Notes under the pieces: generated by a model
Seen by the model: the letters and a program-made list of their open reading frames with translations, nothing else
Told to the model about the DNA's origin: nothing
Database searches by the model: none
Translations under genes and position numbers: made by a program
Part shown: piece after piece, positions 63,511 to 64,000 of the stretch
Position numbering within the stretch: position 1 is the stretch's first letter
How the letters are laid out: the number at the start of each line of letters is the position of its first letter
Origin: Chinchilla lanigera
Taxonomy: Eukaryota; Chordata; Mammalia; Rodentia; Chinchillidae
NCBI RefSeq assembly: GCF_000276665.1
Contig: NW_004955469.1
Span: forward strand, 12,642,409-12,706,408
DNA length: 64,000 nucleotides
Direction of reading: 5' to 3'

Positions 63511-64000
63511 GTCTCATACTGTGATACTCTCATGTGAGCCCTGTCCTACCTGTTACTCAGGTCTGTCCTACCTGTACTCCTGTACAATGTGGTACCAACG
63601 GGGCTACTCTCAAACCACGCTCCAGAGTAGCAGTTTCTACTGAGCTCTAGAAATTGCAGTTGCAGGAACCTTCCCAGAAGGACAGTCTGCCACTCTTGAG
63701 TGGTGACAGGAAGAGAAAACTTGTGGCTGAGACCCTAACAGGGGCTCTCACACAGTACACTGGAGCCTGTAAGATGAGGAAGATGTACTTGAGGGAAGGT
63801 CCTGGTTGCAGCAGTTCCTGAATGCCTGTCTCTAAACAGAAAATGGGCTTCCTTCCTATTCCTGTACTCCCAGCGCATACTGCAAAGGTCAAACCCAGGC
63901 TGAGGACATGGCTAAGTTATCTTCTCCATGTGTTCTGCTTCTCTAAACTCCACAGCTAGTGAGGCAAAGGGAAACACAGGCCCAAGACATCCAGGGGAAA

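Larger units (their letters stand above)
58337..64000 (-). other. GALNT14: GALNT14 intron 2 (partial)
   Basis: I searched by eye for the expected exon 2 (stem region ending HLR) and did not find it, so this stretch is read as intron. It contains MIR fragments, poly-A and poly-T runs and a 32-bp tandem duplication. 58850-60980 shows nothing recognisable. Confidence 0.75.

Noticed and set aside
58337..64000. GALNT14 exon 2 (stem region ending HLR)
   Set aside because: Looked for the expected residues on the minus strand and found no matching splice-flanked segment; exon 2 is taken to lie beyond 64000.
1..64000. CRISPR arrays, operons, tRNA/rRNA genes, CpG-island promoters
   Set aside because: None seen. 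The window is vertebrate intronic and intergenic DNA; the only tRNA-like sequence is the ID SINE head.

Overview
This window is vertebrate nuclear DNA, almost certainly from a rodent. Coding sequence is split into short exons by kilobase introns with GT-AG boundaries. Ancient mammalian repeats (MIR, L2, MER5/MER20-type hAT, MER2-type Tigger, MaLR-type LTRs) are common. A tRNA-Ala-derived ID-type SINE and 7SL-derived B1-type SINEs point to Rodentia. One SINE joins an ID-like segment to a B1-like segment, which I associate with squirrel-related rodents; that narrower placement is tentative.

The only gene I can support is GALNT14 (polypeptide N-acetylgalactosaminyltransferase 14) on the minus strand. 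Thirteen exons between 58336 and 8192 join in frame with no shift. They encode residues 101-552 of a 552-residue protein, matching the human length as I remember it, with no indel. The first two exons of the usual 15 (cytoplasmic tail, membrane anchor, stem) are not here and should lie above 64000. Catalytic residues (D199, H201, H333), the WGGENFE motif and a complete C-terminal ricin-type lectin domain are present. A 3' UTR of about 0.4 kb ends near a minus-strand AATAAA at 7807-7812.

Layout: 1-7784 is intergenic and repeat-rich, downstream of the gene (CAPN13 lies on this side in human). 7785-8350 is the last exon with its 3' UTR. 8351-58237 holds exons 14 to 4 and their introns. 58238-58336 is exon 3. 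58337-64000 is part of intron 2. Coordinates of exons come from reading splice sites directly; repeat boundaries are approximate unless target-site duplications are stated.

I found no undescribed biological system. The points most worth a second look are two small hAT-type elements (one with a perfect 8-bp target duplication), a pair of TTAA-flanked elements with repeated hairpin motifs, a solo LTR with an exact 5-bp target duplication, several local tandem duplications, and a weak-looking splice donor at exon 12. Long open frames elsewhere look like chance or repeat-derived frames.
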